The notes: generated by a model from the sequence alone, not told the origin. 64,000 nucleotides of DNA from Algoriphagus halophilus (GCF_900129785.1 NZ_FSRC01000001.1:868001-932000); one strand, 5' to 3'. Shown: positions 17,522-26,641, counted from the first letter of the stretch. Numbers and translations are program-made.

Positions 17522-18559
17522 ATGCGCCCTTACGCTTTTTTGCTTTATCCATTTGCCTTGCTTTATGACCTTATCACCCGGATTCGGAATAAGTTTTTTG
17601 ATTGGGGATGGCTTAAAAGTAGTGAATCTCCCATCCCAAGTATTTTGGTGGGGAATCTCCGAGTAGGGGGGACTGGGAAAACACCCATGGTGGAATACCT
17701 AATTGAGTATCTAAAGGCCAAAAAGAACATTGCTACGTTAAGCAGAGGCTATGGAAGAAAAACTCAAGGATTTTTGCAGGCCTCAGGAGGTTCAACTCCA
17801 TCTGATATTGGAGATGAACCATTTCAGATTTATGAAAAATATGGGAATGGTATCTCTGTTTTTGTAGGGGAGGATCGAGTTGGAGCAGCCTTTCAAATCG
17901 AAGAAAAAAAACCAAATACAGAAGTGTTGCTTCTGGATGATGCATTTCAGCATCGATCATTTCGGGCTGATTTGAATATTCTTTTGACTACCTATGATCA
18001 GCCGTTTTTCTCTGATTTTTTACTTCCGATGGGGAGGTTGAGAGAAAGTAGGTCTGGAGCTAAACGCGCCAATCTAATTGTGGTCACCAAATCTCCAAGA
18101 GGATTGGATGCCCAAAAAAGAGATAGGTTCAAAAAGAAAATCCAACCATATAATCCAAGTGTTCCCATCTTATTTAGTTCGATTGGTTATGGGCAACCTG
18201 TGACACTTCAACCCGAGCATACGTTTTCGGATTCAGTGATATTAGTAAGTGGGATAGCGGATGATTCGCAGTTGAAATCCTTTGTGTCCAATAATTATGA
18301 TTTACTAGAAACGCTCAATTATCCTGATCATCATGATTACAAACAAGAAGATTTTGAACGGATGAAACAGGTTTACCAGCAAAATGCTTCCAAAAAACCA
18401 GTGTTGATCACCACCGAAAAAGATGCAGTAAAAGTTAAATCTTCTTGTCCAGCAGGATTTCTAAGAGAAATTCCGATTTTTGTCTTGCCAATCCAGGTGG
18501 TTTTTTCACCTGAGGATGAACAAATCATACAAAGTTTTATCGATCAGGTAATTCTTTAA
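17522..18559 (+). CDS. lpxK: Tetraacyldisaccharide 4'-kinase
   Basis: Phosphorylates the 4' position of the lipid A disaccharide precursor at the inner membrane. A hydrophobic N-terminal segment (residues 4-20) precedes the Walker A motif GNLRVGGTGKTP (GGTGKT at 49-54). LSRGYGRKTQGF, VLLLDDAFQHRSF and LLPMGRLRES are further LpxK signatures. The length of 345 residues is normal. It is the first gene of a compact plus-strand group and 14 bp ahead of the porin gene. This shows that the cell makes lipid A and has a Gram-negative outer membrane. Confidence 0.94.
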   Translation: MRPYAFLLYPFALLYDLITRIRNKFFDWGWLKSSESPIPSILVGNLRVGGTGKTPMVEYLIEYLKAKKNIATLSRGYGRKTQGFLQASGGSTPSDIGDEPFQIYEKYGNGISVFVGEDRVGAAFQIEEKKPNTEVLLLDDAFQHRSFRADLNILLTTYDQPFFSDFLLPMGRLRESRSGAKRANLIVVTKSPRGLDAQKRDRFKKKIQPYNPSVPILFSSIGYGQPVTLQPEHTFSDSVILVSGIADDSQLKSFVSNNYDLLETLNYPDHHDYKQEDFERMKQVYQQNASKKPVLITTEKDAVKVKSSCPAGFLREIPIFVLPIQVVFSPEDEQIIQSFIDQVIL

Positions 18560-18573
18560 AAGAAAAAGATTAG

Positions 18574-20508
18574 GTGAAAATCAGAGTTTTCGGTTTACTT
18601 ATGTTGTTGGGTATCGGGCTTTCCACAAGTTTGATGGCTCAGCGTCCTGTGACTACCAATCCTAACCAGCAAAGGACGAGGGAATTGGTTGATCCTCAAG
18701 AGGAAGAGGAAGAGATAGATGGAAGGAGACCCTTGTTAGATGATAGTACCAAACAGGTCTACGGGCCTAAAACCAGCCTTTATTTTTTCGAAAAAGACAT
18801 CAAGAGAAATAACTTAATTCTTTATCCTCAAGATACCTCGTTGACCAATTTTCATAACTATGATCCAGTGTCAAAAGGAGGATGGAAATATCAGGACCTA
18901 GGCAATATAGGAAGTGCTTCTCAACCAGTCTTTTATCAGATTCCGGAATTAATAGGGACTAGATCTGGGTATTCTGCCTATGATTTATATTACCGGAACC
19001 CCGAAAATTATAAATATTTTGATACCAAATCCCCGTTTACTGAAATGTCTGCACTTTTTGGGGGAGGGCATCGGAATATGCTGGACCTGGCCTTTGCTAG
19101 AAACATTAACCCTCGCTGGAATGTAGGGTTTGAGTTTCATACCATCAAAGCCCGGAAAACGCTCAATCCTGTAGCAAGAGACGATAATATGGTGGATCAG
19201 ACCTCCTATTCCCTGCATACGAATTATCGTTCTGAAAACGGAAAGTACTGGTTCCTGGGTAATTTTTCCAGGATGAAACATAAAGTGAATGAAATAGGAG
19301 GCATCATACCTCCAGAAGTGGATAGTACTTCTATTTATTTCACTTATGAGGATGCCAAGGTGTGGTTGAGAAATTCACAGGCGAGGGACCTGAGACAAGA
19401 TTATCATTTTTATCATGAGTATAAGGTCCAGGATGGTTTGCAGATTTACCATGTGTTTGATAAAAAAAGCCAAGACATGACTTTTGAATCTGATCTGACT
19501 ACCTCGGACTCCCTGTTTTATCCGAAAACAAGATTCAATCAGCCCGATACAACCAGAAATTTCAATGAATTTTCGGAGTGGAGAAATGAAGTTGGGTTTA
19601 AAGGTACCTTTGGAGGCTTTTTTTACAATGCCTATGGGAAGTTCAGGACAGGAAGGATGAAAAATAAGTTTTTTGAGGAGGATGATAAATTCAATGAAGT
19701 TTATCTAGGTGGACAATTAGTAGGTAAAATTTCTGATCAATGGTCTTTGACAGCTGATGGGGAGTATTTACTGCCTGGTGCATATAAACTTCATGGAATT
19801 TTCGTTTCTCCTTGGATAGAATTGGAATATACCAAGGCCTTGTACAAGCCTACCTCGGTTCAACAGGTGTACATGGGGAATCATTATCAATGGGAAAATG
19901 ATTTTGATAACACCGGGGTGGATCAAATCAAAGGGAAATTGATCATCAATTTTGATAAAATCAGGTTAAGACCCAGTCTGACCATCAACAGAGTTAATAA
20001 TTACATTTATTTCAATGAAGATAGGGGCGCCACCCAAAATAATGGGGAAGCTTTTATGTTAATGCCTGGTTTGGTGGCTAACTTCCAGATTGGAAAGAAA
20101 TTCAGGTGGGACAATGAATTGGTATTTACCCAGGTTTCTGGAGCCGGAAGTGATGCCTTTAGAATTCCAAAGTTTTACGCTAACAGTAAGTTTTACTTTG
20201 ATAGCCCTGCCTTTGATGAACATGTATTTATCCAGTTTGGGATTGATATTCGATACAAGTCTGACTATTATGCGGATGCTTACTTTCCTTCTACACAGCA
20301 GTTCTATCTGCAGAATTCATTCAATGTATATGCCTATCCAGTAGCAGATATATTTTTGAATTTCAGAATTAACAGAACCCGGGTATTGTTGAAGTACAAT
20401 CACCTGAATAGCGGCTTGATGAGCCAGGAAGGTTATTTTGTTACCCCTGATTATACTGGATATAAATCATTTATTGACTTGGGAATCACTTGGTATTTAT
20501 TTGATTAA
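18574..20508 (+). CDS. Putative outer-membrane porin
   Basis: A 644-residue exported protein with a signal peptide (to about residue 22, ...TSLMAQ). An acidic linker (PQEEEEEIDG) follows, then a long region of alternating aromatic and polar residues with many short strands ending in aromatic residues (final residues TWYLFD), as expected of a beta barrel. It resembles the uncharacterised putative porin family common in Cytophagales. No substrate can be assigned. The start is a GTG at 18574. It is packed 14 bp after lpxK and 2 bp before miaE. Confidence 0.78.
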   Translation: MKIRVFGLLMLLGIGLSTSLMAQRPVTTNPNQQRTRELVDPQEEEEEIDGRRPLLDDSTKQVYGPKTSLYFFEKDIKRNNLILYPQDTSLTNFHNYDPVSKGGWKYQDLGNIGSASQPVFYQIPELIGTRSGYSAYDLYYRNPENYKYFDTKSPFTEMSALFGGGHRNMLDLAFARNINPRWNVGFEFHTIKARKTLNPVARDDNMVDQTSYSLHTNYRSENGKYWFLGNFSRMKHKVNEIGGIIPPEVDSTSIYFTYEDAKVWLRNSQARDLRQDYHFYHEYKVQDGLQIYHVFDKKSQDMTFESDLTTSDSLFYPKTRFNQPDTTRNFNEFSEWRNEVGFKGTFGGFFYNAYGKFRTGRMKNKFFEEDDKFNEVYLGGQLVGKISDQWSLTADGEYLLPGAYKLHGIFVSPWIELEYTKALYKPTSVQQVYMGNHYQWENDFDNTGVDQIKGKLIINFDKIRLRPSLTINRVNNYIYFNEDRGATQNNGEAFMLMPGLVANFQIGKKFRWDNELVFTQVSGAGSDAFRIPKFYANSKFYFDSPAFDEHVFIQFGIDIRYKSDYYADAYFPSTQQFYLQNSFNVYAYPVADIFLNFRINRTRVLLKYNHLNSGLMSQEGYFVTPDYTGYKSFIDLGITWYLFD

Positions 20509-20510
20509 TT

Positions 20511-21122
20511 ATGAGTTGGGAAGAAAGCACCAGAGAGAAAATGCTTCATTTGAAGTTGCCAACTGATCCTCGCTGGGTCAATATTGCTGAAATGCAGATT
20601 GAAGATATATTGACGGATCATGCGTATTGCGAACAAAAGGCTGCTTCTTCATGTATTAGTTTGATTTTGAGATTTTTTGATTTACCTGAACTAGTGGATA
20701 CATTGACTCCAATAGTTTCCGAGGAATGGGGGCATTTTGAGCGTGTCATGGAGCAAATTCGAAAAAGGGGGTTGAGATTTGGTGAACCTCGGAAAGATGA
20801 ATATGTTACCCGTCTTCAAGGATTTGTCAAAAAAGGAGGCAATCGATGGCAGCAACTTACAGAAGTATTGTTGCTGAATGCATTGATCGAAGCCAGAAGT
20901 TGTGAGCGTTTTAAGTTATTGTCCAAGAACATTGAAGATTCTGAGCTTCAAAGTTTTTATTATGAACTTATGATTTCTGAGGCAGGACATTATGTGACTT
21001 TTATTGAACTGGCTAGAAAATACCAAGATCCCGAAATTGTAAATGCTCGCTGGCAGGAATGGTTGACATTTGAGGCGGAAGTGTTGAAAGAATTGGGGGT
21101 TAGAGGAGATCGAATGCATTGA
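20511..21122 (+). CDS. miaE: tRNA-(ms2io6A)-hydroxylase
   Basis: A 203-residue ferritin-like diiron enzyme that hydroxylates the isopentenyl group of ms2i6A at position 37 of tRNA. The iron-ligand pattern is visible as repeated helices: DHAYCEQKAASS, EEWGHFERV, EARSCERF and SEAGHYVTF. It is placed 2 bp after the porin gene and 2 bp before the GyrI-like gene, so it is almost certainly co-transcribed. Confidence 0.9.
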   Translation: MSWEESTREKMLHLKLPTDPRWVNIAEMQIEDILTDHAYCEQKAASSCISLILRFFDLPELVDTLTPIVSEEWGHFERVMEQIRKRGLRFGEPRKDEYVTRLQGFVKKGGNRWQQLTEVLLLNALIEARSCERFKLLSKNIEDSELQSFYYELMISEAGHYVTFIELARKYQDPEIVNARWQEWLTFEAEVLKELGVRGDRMH

Positions 21123-21124
21123 GA

Positions 21125-21601
21125 ATGGTAGTAAAAATCAGAGAAATTCAGCCAAAGGAATTGGTGGGTCAAAAAATTGTGACCTCTATTTCGAAGAAAG
21201 AAACTTCAAAACTATGGAAGCCCTTTAGAGAGATTCTCAAAGAAAAAGACCTTTTTCCTAACCTTTTTTATTCCATCCATAGATATGGAAAAGCCATGCA
21301 GGAGGGGAATTTTTCATCAGATACTCTATTTGAAAAATGCGCAGCTATTGAGGTAGATTCTGATAGACTTGATGGGTTGGAGAAAATCAGTTTGGAAGGG
21401 GGGAAATACGCAGTATTTGAACATTCGGGATCCGTTTCCAAATTCCAACAAACCATGCAGAGATTTTATCAGGAATGGCTTCCTAAATCCGGATATGGAT
21501 TGGACAATCGAGCCCATTTTGAAACATTTGATGAGCACTATGATCCTTTTTCAGAAAGTTCCGTTGAATTGATTTGGATACCCATAAAAGCCTTAGAATA
21601 A
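21125..21601 (+). CDS. GyrI-like / AraC effector-binding domain protein
   Basis: A free-standing 158-residue small-molecule-binding domain without an HTH. The segments KISLEGGKYAVFEHSG, FYQEWLPKSGY and SSVELIWIPI match the GyrI-like/SOUL-type fold seen in AraC effector domains. Such proteins bind or hydrolyse hydrophobic compounds or inhibit gyrase; the ligand here is unknown. The ATG two bases after the miaE stop is preferred over an overlapping TTG at 21119. Confidence 0.78.
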   Translation: MVVKIREIQPKELVGQKIVTSISKKETSKLWKPFREILKEKDLFPNLFYSIHRYGKAMQEGNFSSDTLFEKCAAIEVDSDRLDGLEKISLEGGKYAVFEHSGSVSKFQQTMQRFYQEWLPKSGYGLDNRAHFETFDEHYDPFSESSVELIWIPIKALE

Positions 21602-21721
21602 TCAATTAATTGAATTTTAAGGTTAAAATTTGTGTAGCAATAAGCATTGTCAATCATTATTGTTATACTTAATCATAATTTTTAAAGCAGGTTATAAAAT
21701 CTGTTCCAATTCGGACAACAT

Positions 21722-22966
21722 ATGAATTTGATCGAAAATATTAGGGAAGCCCTTAATTCTGTAAAAGTAAACTTGCTTCGTACCATTTTGACCGGGGCGA
21801 TCATTGCCATTGGTATTTCCTCATTGGTAGGGATGCTGACGGCGATTGACGGAATCAAGACACAAATTGCGGAAAGTTTCTCGGGGCTAGGAGCCAATTC
21901 CTTTGATATCCGAAACAAAGGGTATTCAGGTGGTAGAGCCATTCAACAGGGAGTAACGGAGAAGACCTATCCAAAAATCACGTTCAGGGAAACCCAGGCA
22001 TTTAAGTCTGAATACAGCGCTATTGGTAGCGCTACGGTTTATACCAGAGTAACTGGGGCTGCCGAAATAAAAAGAGGATCCAAAAAAACAGACCCTAATT
22101 CAAGGATTACTGGGGGTGATGAGAACTATCTGAATATCAAAGCTATGAAGATAGAGAACGGTAGGAACTTCAGTAATTTGGAAGTTGAATATGGAAACAA
22201 TGTTTGTGTCGTAGGTACTGAGATTATTTCCACTTTATTCGAGCCCAATGAGGATCCAATTAATCAAAAGATTACAGTTTTTGGAAGGCCGTATGTGATA
22301 GTTGGGGTATTGGAGGAGCAAGGAGGAGTAGGTCAAGATCAAGGTGCTGATAGGCAGGTGATTATTCCTATAGAGAATGCTAGTAGATTGGATAGAAATG
22401 GGAATTTCAATTATAATATCACAGCCTTAAGTTCTGATGGTACCAAGATCGAGTACGATATGGGGCAGGCCACTGAGATTATGAGAAAGATTCGCCAGGA
22501 CCGTGTGACGATGGAAGATTCATTTGATTTGACAAAGAGCCAATCAGTTGCTGAGAGCTTAGAGGAAGTGGCAGGGTATTTAAGAATGGGCGGTTTCGGA
22601 ATTGGATTCATCACCTTATTGGGAGCCTCCATTGGACTCATGAATATCATGCTGGTTTCGGTAACGGAAAGAACCCGAGAAATTGGAGTTAGAAAAGCCT
22701 TGGGAGCTACCCCTTTAAGAATTCGCCAACAATTTTTGTTGGAGGCAATCATGATCTGCATTTTAGGCGGAATTTTGGGAGTGATTTTAGGAATCGCCAT
22801 TGGTAATTTAATTTCCTTGGTTATTGGAGTAGGAGGATTCCTGGTTCCTTGGCTATGGATGTTTGTGGCCTTCTTGATCTGTATTATTGTTGGACTTTTG
22901 TCTGGATACATCCCGGCAAAGAAGGCAAGTAAAATGGATCCTATAGAATCACTTCGTTACGAATAA
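21722..22966 (+). CDS. ABC transporter permease, MacB/FtsX type
   Basis: A 414-residue inner-membrane permease. One N-terminal transmembrane helix (about 17-38) is followed by a large periplasmic MacB-PCD domain. A C-terminal FtsX domain has three helices (about 288-310, 335-362, 372-398) with the signature SVTERTREIGVRKALGAT. The end PAKKASKMDPIESLRYE is the typical MacB tail. No ATPase gene is adjacent, so the partner must be elsewhere. Family members export macrolides, lipoproteins or peptides; the cargo is unknown here. Confidence 0.9.
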   Translation: MNLIENIREALNSVKVNLLRTILTGAIIAIGISSLVGMLTAIDGIKTQIAESFSGLGANSFDIRNKGYSGGRAIQQGVTEKTYPKITFRETQAFKSEYSAIGSATVYTRVTGAAEIKRGSKKTDPNSRITGGDENYLNIKAMKIENGRNFSNLEVEYGNNVCVVGTEIISTLFEPNEDPINQKITVFGRPYVIVGVLEEQGGVGQDQGADRQVIIPIENASRLDRNGNFNYNITALSSDGTKIEYDMGQATEIMRKIRQDRVTMEDSFDLTKSQSVAESLEEVAGYLRMGGFGIGFITLLGASIGLMNIMLVSVTERTREIGVRKALGATPLRIRQQFLLEAIMICILGGILGVILGIAIGNLISLVIGVGGFLVPWLWMFVAFLICIIVGLLSGYIPAKKASKMDPIESLRYE

Positions 22967-22989
22967 GAATAAAATAGAAAGACTCAATC

Positions 22990-23017
22990 AAACCTCCGGA
23001 ATTTTGGAGGTTTTTTT
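22990..23017 (+). terminator. Intrinsic terminator after the ABC permease
   Basis: 8-bp stem AAACCTCC/GGAGGTTT with an 8-nt loop, followed by a T run, 23 bp beyond the permease stop. Confidence 0.85.
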
Positions 23018-23086
23018 ATGGAAAGGAATTTGACCAATCATCGAATTCAATTATGGAATTGAAGCGTAATCCTATATTTTTCAATT

Positions 23087-24775
23087 ATGAAAGCAAATCA
23101 ATTTGACGCGATCGTTATTGGGTCAGGAATCAGTGGTGGTTGGGCAGCAAAAGAACTTTGTGAAAGAGGATTAAAGACACTTGTTTTAGAAAGGGGAAGA
23201 GCGGTAAAGCATTTAACCGATTATCCTACTATGACAGCTGCTCCTTGGGAAATGCCCCACAGAAACCGGATTCCATTAGAGGATAAAATTGCCAACCCAG
23301 TAGTCAACCGCTGTTATGCTTATAAAGAAGATACCGAACATTTCTTTGTGAAGGATACCGAGCACCCTTATGTGCAGGAGAAACCATTTGATTGGGTAAG
23401 AGGATACCAAGTCGGCGGCAAATCGTTGATTTGGGCGAGACAAACACAGCGTTGGAGTAACTATGATTTTGAAGGACCTGGAAGAGATGGATTTGCGGTA
23501 GATTGGCCAATTCGATATCCTGATATTGATCCTTGGTATAGCTATGTAGAGCGTTTTGTGGGAATAAGCGGTAGTTATGAGGGTTTGGATACCTTGCCTG
23601 ATGGGGAGTTTTTGAAAGCCTGGGAAATGAATTGTGTAGAAAAGGAAATCCAAAAAAGGATTGTAGAGGCCTACAAAGACAGAAATGTAATCATTGGTAG
23701 ATGTGCTCATCTGACAGAACCCAAAGATATTCATCTTGCACAGGGTAGAGGTCAATGCATGGCTAGGAATCAATGTTACCGAGGGTGCCCTTTTGGAGGG
23801 TATTTTAGCTCCAATTCCTCCACCTTACCTGCTGCCGCCAAAACAGGGAATCTTACGATCAGACCAGATTCTGTGGTTCATTCCTTGATTTATGATGATC
23901 AACAAGAGAAAGTAACAGGTGTCAGAATAGTGGACCGTATCTCGAAAGAGGTGATAGAATATTTTGCAAAAGTGATTTTCGTCAATGCCTCAGCTTTAAA
24001 TTCCAATTTGATCTTATTGAACAGTACCTCCAAGCGATTCCCTACTGGTTTGGGAAATGATTCAGGGCTGTTGGGGAAATACATAGCGTTTCATAATTAT
24101 AGAGGATCGATTGGGGCTCAGTATGAAGGCTTTGAGGACTCCTACTATTTTGGGAGAAGACCTACAGCGGTGATGATGCCTAATTTTAGGAATGTGAAGA
24201 AGCAAGAAATGGATTTTATGAGGGGCTACATGACTTTTTATACTGCAGGAAGAGCAGGGTTTGGTCATGCGGATGCTCCTTTAGGAGCGGAATTTAAAGC
24301 AGCTAATACCAAAGCAGGACCATGGTCAGTGTACATGATGATGCAAGGTGAGACGATTCCTAAAGAATCCAATCAGGTGAGTTTGAGTACAGATCAGCAG
24401 GATGAATGGGGAATTCCCCTTTTAAAAGTCAATGTGGATTACGATGCCAATGATGAAATGATTTTGAAAGATTTCCATGAGCAAGGTGAAGAAATGTTGA
24501 GGAAAGCTGGGTGCACCAACATACGGAAATCCGATAGTAAGCAAGCTCCGGGATTGGATATCCATGAGATGGGTGGGGTTCGAATGGGAAAAAACCCAGC
24601 TACCTCCCTATTGAATGGTTATAATCAGATGCATTTGGCACCCAACGTATTTGTTACTGACGGGGCTTGTATGACTTCTACCGGTACTCAAAATCCTTCC
24701 ATCACATATATGGCTCTGACTGCGAGGGCAGTGGATCATGCTGTAAGAGAGATGAAAAATGGAAGGGTTAGATAA
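23087..24775 (+). CDS. GMC-family FAD oxidoreductase with a cysteine triad
   Basis: A 562-residue glucose-methanol-choline family dehydrogenase. The FAD-binding glycine motif GSGISGGWAAKEL starts at residue 12. The family block IHEMGGVRMG and the C-terminal STGTQNPSITYMALTARA, with the conserved Asn, are present. A C-x5-C-x3-C motif (C224, C230, C234) lies before a glycine-rich stretch, the spacing reported for the [3Fe-4S] ligands of bacterial FAD-dependent glucose dehydrogenases. No small subunit or cytochrome subunit is adjacent. No twin-arginine signal is seen at the N-terminus. It is probably a sugar or polyol dehydrogenase; the substrate is unknown. Confidence 0.88.
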   Translation: MKANQFDAIVIGSGISGGWAAKELCERGLKTLVLERGRAVKHLTDYPTMTAAPWEMPHRNRIPLEDKIANPVVNRCYAYKEDTEHFFVKDTEHPYVQEKPFDWVRGYQVGGKSLIWARQTQRWSNYDFEGPGRDGFAVDWPIRYPDIDPWYSYVERFVGISGSYEGLDTLPDGEFLKAWEMNCVEKEIQKRIVEAYKDRNVIIGRCAHLTEPKDIHLAQGRGQCMARNQCYRGCPFGGYFSSNSSTLPAAAKTGNLTIRPDSVVHSLIYDDQQEKVTGVRIVDRISKEVIEYFAKVIFVNASALNSNLILLNSTSKRFPTGLGNDSGLLGKYIAFHNYRGSIGAQYEGFEDSYYFGRRPTAVMMPNFRNVKKQEMDFMRGYMTFYTAGRAGFGHADAPLGAEFKAANTKAGPWSVYMMMQGETIPKESNQVSLSTDQQDEWGIPLLKVNVDYDANDEMILKDFHEQGEEMLRKAGCTNIRKSDSKQAPGLDIHEMGGVRMGKNPATSLLNGYNQMHLAPNVFVTDGACMTSTGTQNPSITYMALTARAVDHAVREMKNGRVR

Positions 24776-24815
24776 TCCCATGAGATACGATTATTTTCTA
24801 TATTAGCATCATCAA

Positions 24816-24908
24816 ATAAGGGGTGCCCTAAATTACGGGCTGAGATCATACCCATCAGTAAGAGGTTACTGAGCACCTGATCCGGGTAGTGCCGGCGTAG
24901 GGATAAGA
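24816..24908 (+). ncRNA. TPP (thiamine pyrophosphate) riboswitch
   Basis: The conserved THI-element core is readable: GGGGTGCCC near the 5' side, CGGGCTGAGATCATACCC, then CTGATCCGGGTAGTGCCGG and CGTAGGGA at the 3' side. An extra hairpin lies between ATACCC and CTGATCC, in the variable P3a position. The 5' AAGGGG and 3' GGGATAA ends can form P1. It ends 44 nt before the pnuT start. Known behaviour: binding TPP turns down thiamine biosynthesis or uptake genes. Confidence 0.96.
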
Positions 24909-24952
24909 TGAATTGTTCTCCCTTTTTTGAATAATCATAACAAATTATTCAA

Positions 24953-25579
24953 ATGGAAAATTTTATGGAATTGGATCTGCTTTTGCAGCAGATTAGGAAC
25001 ACGAGTTTGCTCGAATGGGTTGCTGTGGGCTTTGGAGTGACAGAAGTGTTGTTGGCTCGGAAAAACAATGTGCTTTTATACCCGGCAGGAATCATCGGTA
25101 TAGTATGTTCCTCCTTTTTATTGATTCATGCTAAACTGTATGCAGAAACGCTATTGCACGGGTATTATTTAGTGATGAGTATTTATGGTTGGGCCATGTG
25201 GAAAAACAGAAGTAGCTCTGGGGCCAGCCAAATTTCAAGAAGTAGTCCCAAAGATCAAAGAATCACCTGGTCCATAGCATTGGGGGGATGGGTTCTGTTG
25301 TATTTTGCGCTTCGCTTCTTCACCGATTCAGATGTCCCTGTGATAGATGCTTTCGTTTCTTCAACAGCTTGGGCAGGAATGTGGCTTTTGGCTAAACGAA
25401 AGCTTGAAAATTGGATTTGGCTGAACATTTCAAACGTAGTGGCCATTCCTTTGCTAATTCACAAACAATTGATTTTGGTTTCATTTTTAACCTTGTTTCT
25501 TTTCGTGGTAGCCATTTTCGGTTATTTAGATTGGAAAAAAGAACTAGAAAAAAAGCATGAAGGATACAACGCTATTTAG
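24953..25579 (+). CDS. pnuT: PnuC-family transporter, predicted thiamine transporter PnuT
   Basis: A 208-residue membrane protein with about seven hydrophobic helices of the PnuC fold (LLEWVAVGFGVTEVLLA, NVLLYPAGIIGIVCSSFLL, ending VVAIFGYLDWKKEL). YGWAMWKN and the tryptophan-rich segment LENWIWLNI are typical of the family. PnuC itself carries nicotinamide riboside. The TPP riboswitch directly upstream marks this member as the thiamine-transporting PnuT type. Its end overlaps the next gene by 23 bp. An alternative ATG four codons in is possible. Confidence 0.92.
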   Translation: MENFMELDLLLQQIRNTSLLEWVAVGFGVTEVLLARKNNVLLYPAGIIGIVCSSFLLIHAKLYAETLLHGYYLVMSIYGWAMWKNRSSSGASQISRSSPKDQRITWSIALGGWVLLYFALRFFTDSDVPVIDAFVSSTAWAGMWLLAKRKLENWIWLNISNVVAIPLLIHKQLILVSFLTLFLFVVAIFGYLDWKKELEKKHEGYNAI

Positions 25580-26630
25580 TCACGAGCTCGCCCTTAAAGC
25601 TGAAAAATCAGGAGCCCTTCCAAAGGAATGGCTGGAGTTGATTTATCAGGAGAAATGGTTTAAACTATTTGTGCCAAAAGAGCTTGGAGGGTTGGAGTGT
25701 TCGTTGCCAGAGGCCCTACAGGTAGAAGAGCGCCTTGCTAGTTTGGATGGTAGCTTAGGCTGGACGGTCACCTTATGTGCAGGTGCGGGATGGTTTGTAG
25801 GTTTCATGGATGAACAAATGAGAAATACCGTTTTTCCAGCATCTGACTTATGCCTGGCAGGGAGTGGGTTTGTAGGAGGGAAAGCTGACTTTGTAAATGG
25901 AGGATTTGAGATTTCAGGAAGTTGGACCTATGCATCAGGAGCTTTGCATGCCACCCACTTCACAGCGAATTGCGAAATTTTTGAAAATGGAAAACCTAAC
26001 TTGGATGAAGAAGGAAATCCATTGGTCAAAGCTTTTTTGCTGGAGAAAAATGAAGTGGAGATTCTAGACGGATGGAATTATATGGGAATGATAGCGACAG
26101 GTAGTCATGCATTCAAAGCAGAAAAAATCAAGGTGCCTGCCTATAGAGCATTTGAAATAAAGCCGGATAAAACCACTCTTAAAGATCCAATTTACAAATT
26201 CCCTTTTTTGCAATTTGCAGAGGCTACGCTGGCGGTAAATATTTCAGGGATTTCCCTGCATCTGATTGATTTAATAGAGGAATCCTTTTGGAAACGACAT
26301 CATTATAGAAAATATGATCAAAAGCATTTGAGCTATTTTCAAAAGATACTGGAAAAGAAGAAAAAGAAGCTGGATAAGTATAGAAGTAATTTTTTTAAAG
26401 AGTCGGACAAATCCTGGGAGGACTTGAAACTTCACGGTGAGATTTCCAAGAAGCATTTGAAATCGCTCAGTAAATCCGCAAGAAAATTAAGCCATAAATG
26501 CAGGGAATATAATGCTGCACTTTACCCATTTTCAGGGTTGGAGGCAGCAAAAACCCATACTGAATTGAATAGAGTTTGGAGAGATTTTAATACAGTAAGT
26601 CAACATGCCTTACTGATCTTTCCATTTTAG
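25557..26630 (+). CDS. Acyl-CoA-dehydrogenase-fold flavoprotein (possible flavin monooxygenase)
   Basis: A 357-residue protein. The N-terminal part matches the acyl-CoA dehydrogenase fold (LFVPKELGGLECSLPEALQVEERLASLDGSLGW). A beta domain follows (ISGSWTYASGALHATHFTAN), then a helical C-terminal domain interrupted by a Lys-rich helix (about residues 255-315). The ending NRVWRDFNTVSQHALL resembles HsaA/DszC-like flavin monooxygenases more than true acyl-CoA dehydrogenases. Its ATG lies inside pnuT, so translation is probably coupled and it should fall under the TPP riboswitch. No thiamine role is known for this family, so a link is inference. Confidence 0.78.
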   Translation: MKDTTLFSHELALKAEKSGALPKEWLELIYQEKWFKLFVPKELGGLECSLPEALQVEERLASLDGSLGWTVTLCAGAGWFVGFMDEQMRNTVFPASDLCLAGSGFVGGKADFVNGGFEISGSWTYASGALHATHFTANCEIFENGKPNLDEEGNPLVKAFLLEKNEVEILDGWNYMGMIATGSHAFKAEKIKVPAYRAFEIKPDKTTLKDPIYKFPFLQFAEATLAVNISGISLHLIDLIEESFWKRHHYRKYDQKHLSYFQKILEKKKKKLDKYRSNFFKESDKSWEDLKLHGEISKKHLKSLSKSARKLSHKCREYNAALYPFSGLEAAKTHTELNRVWRDFNTVSQHALLIFPF

Positions 26631-26641
26631 AATCTAGGTTT

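Noticed and set aside
17481..17552. Upstream in-frame start for the Nif3-like gene, overlapping lpxK.
   Set aside because: The extra 24 residues are not family-like, and a candidate -7 element lies in this stretch.
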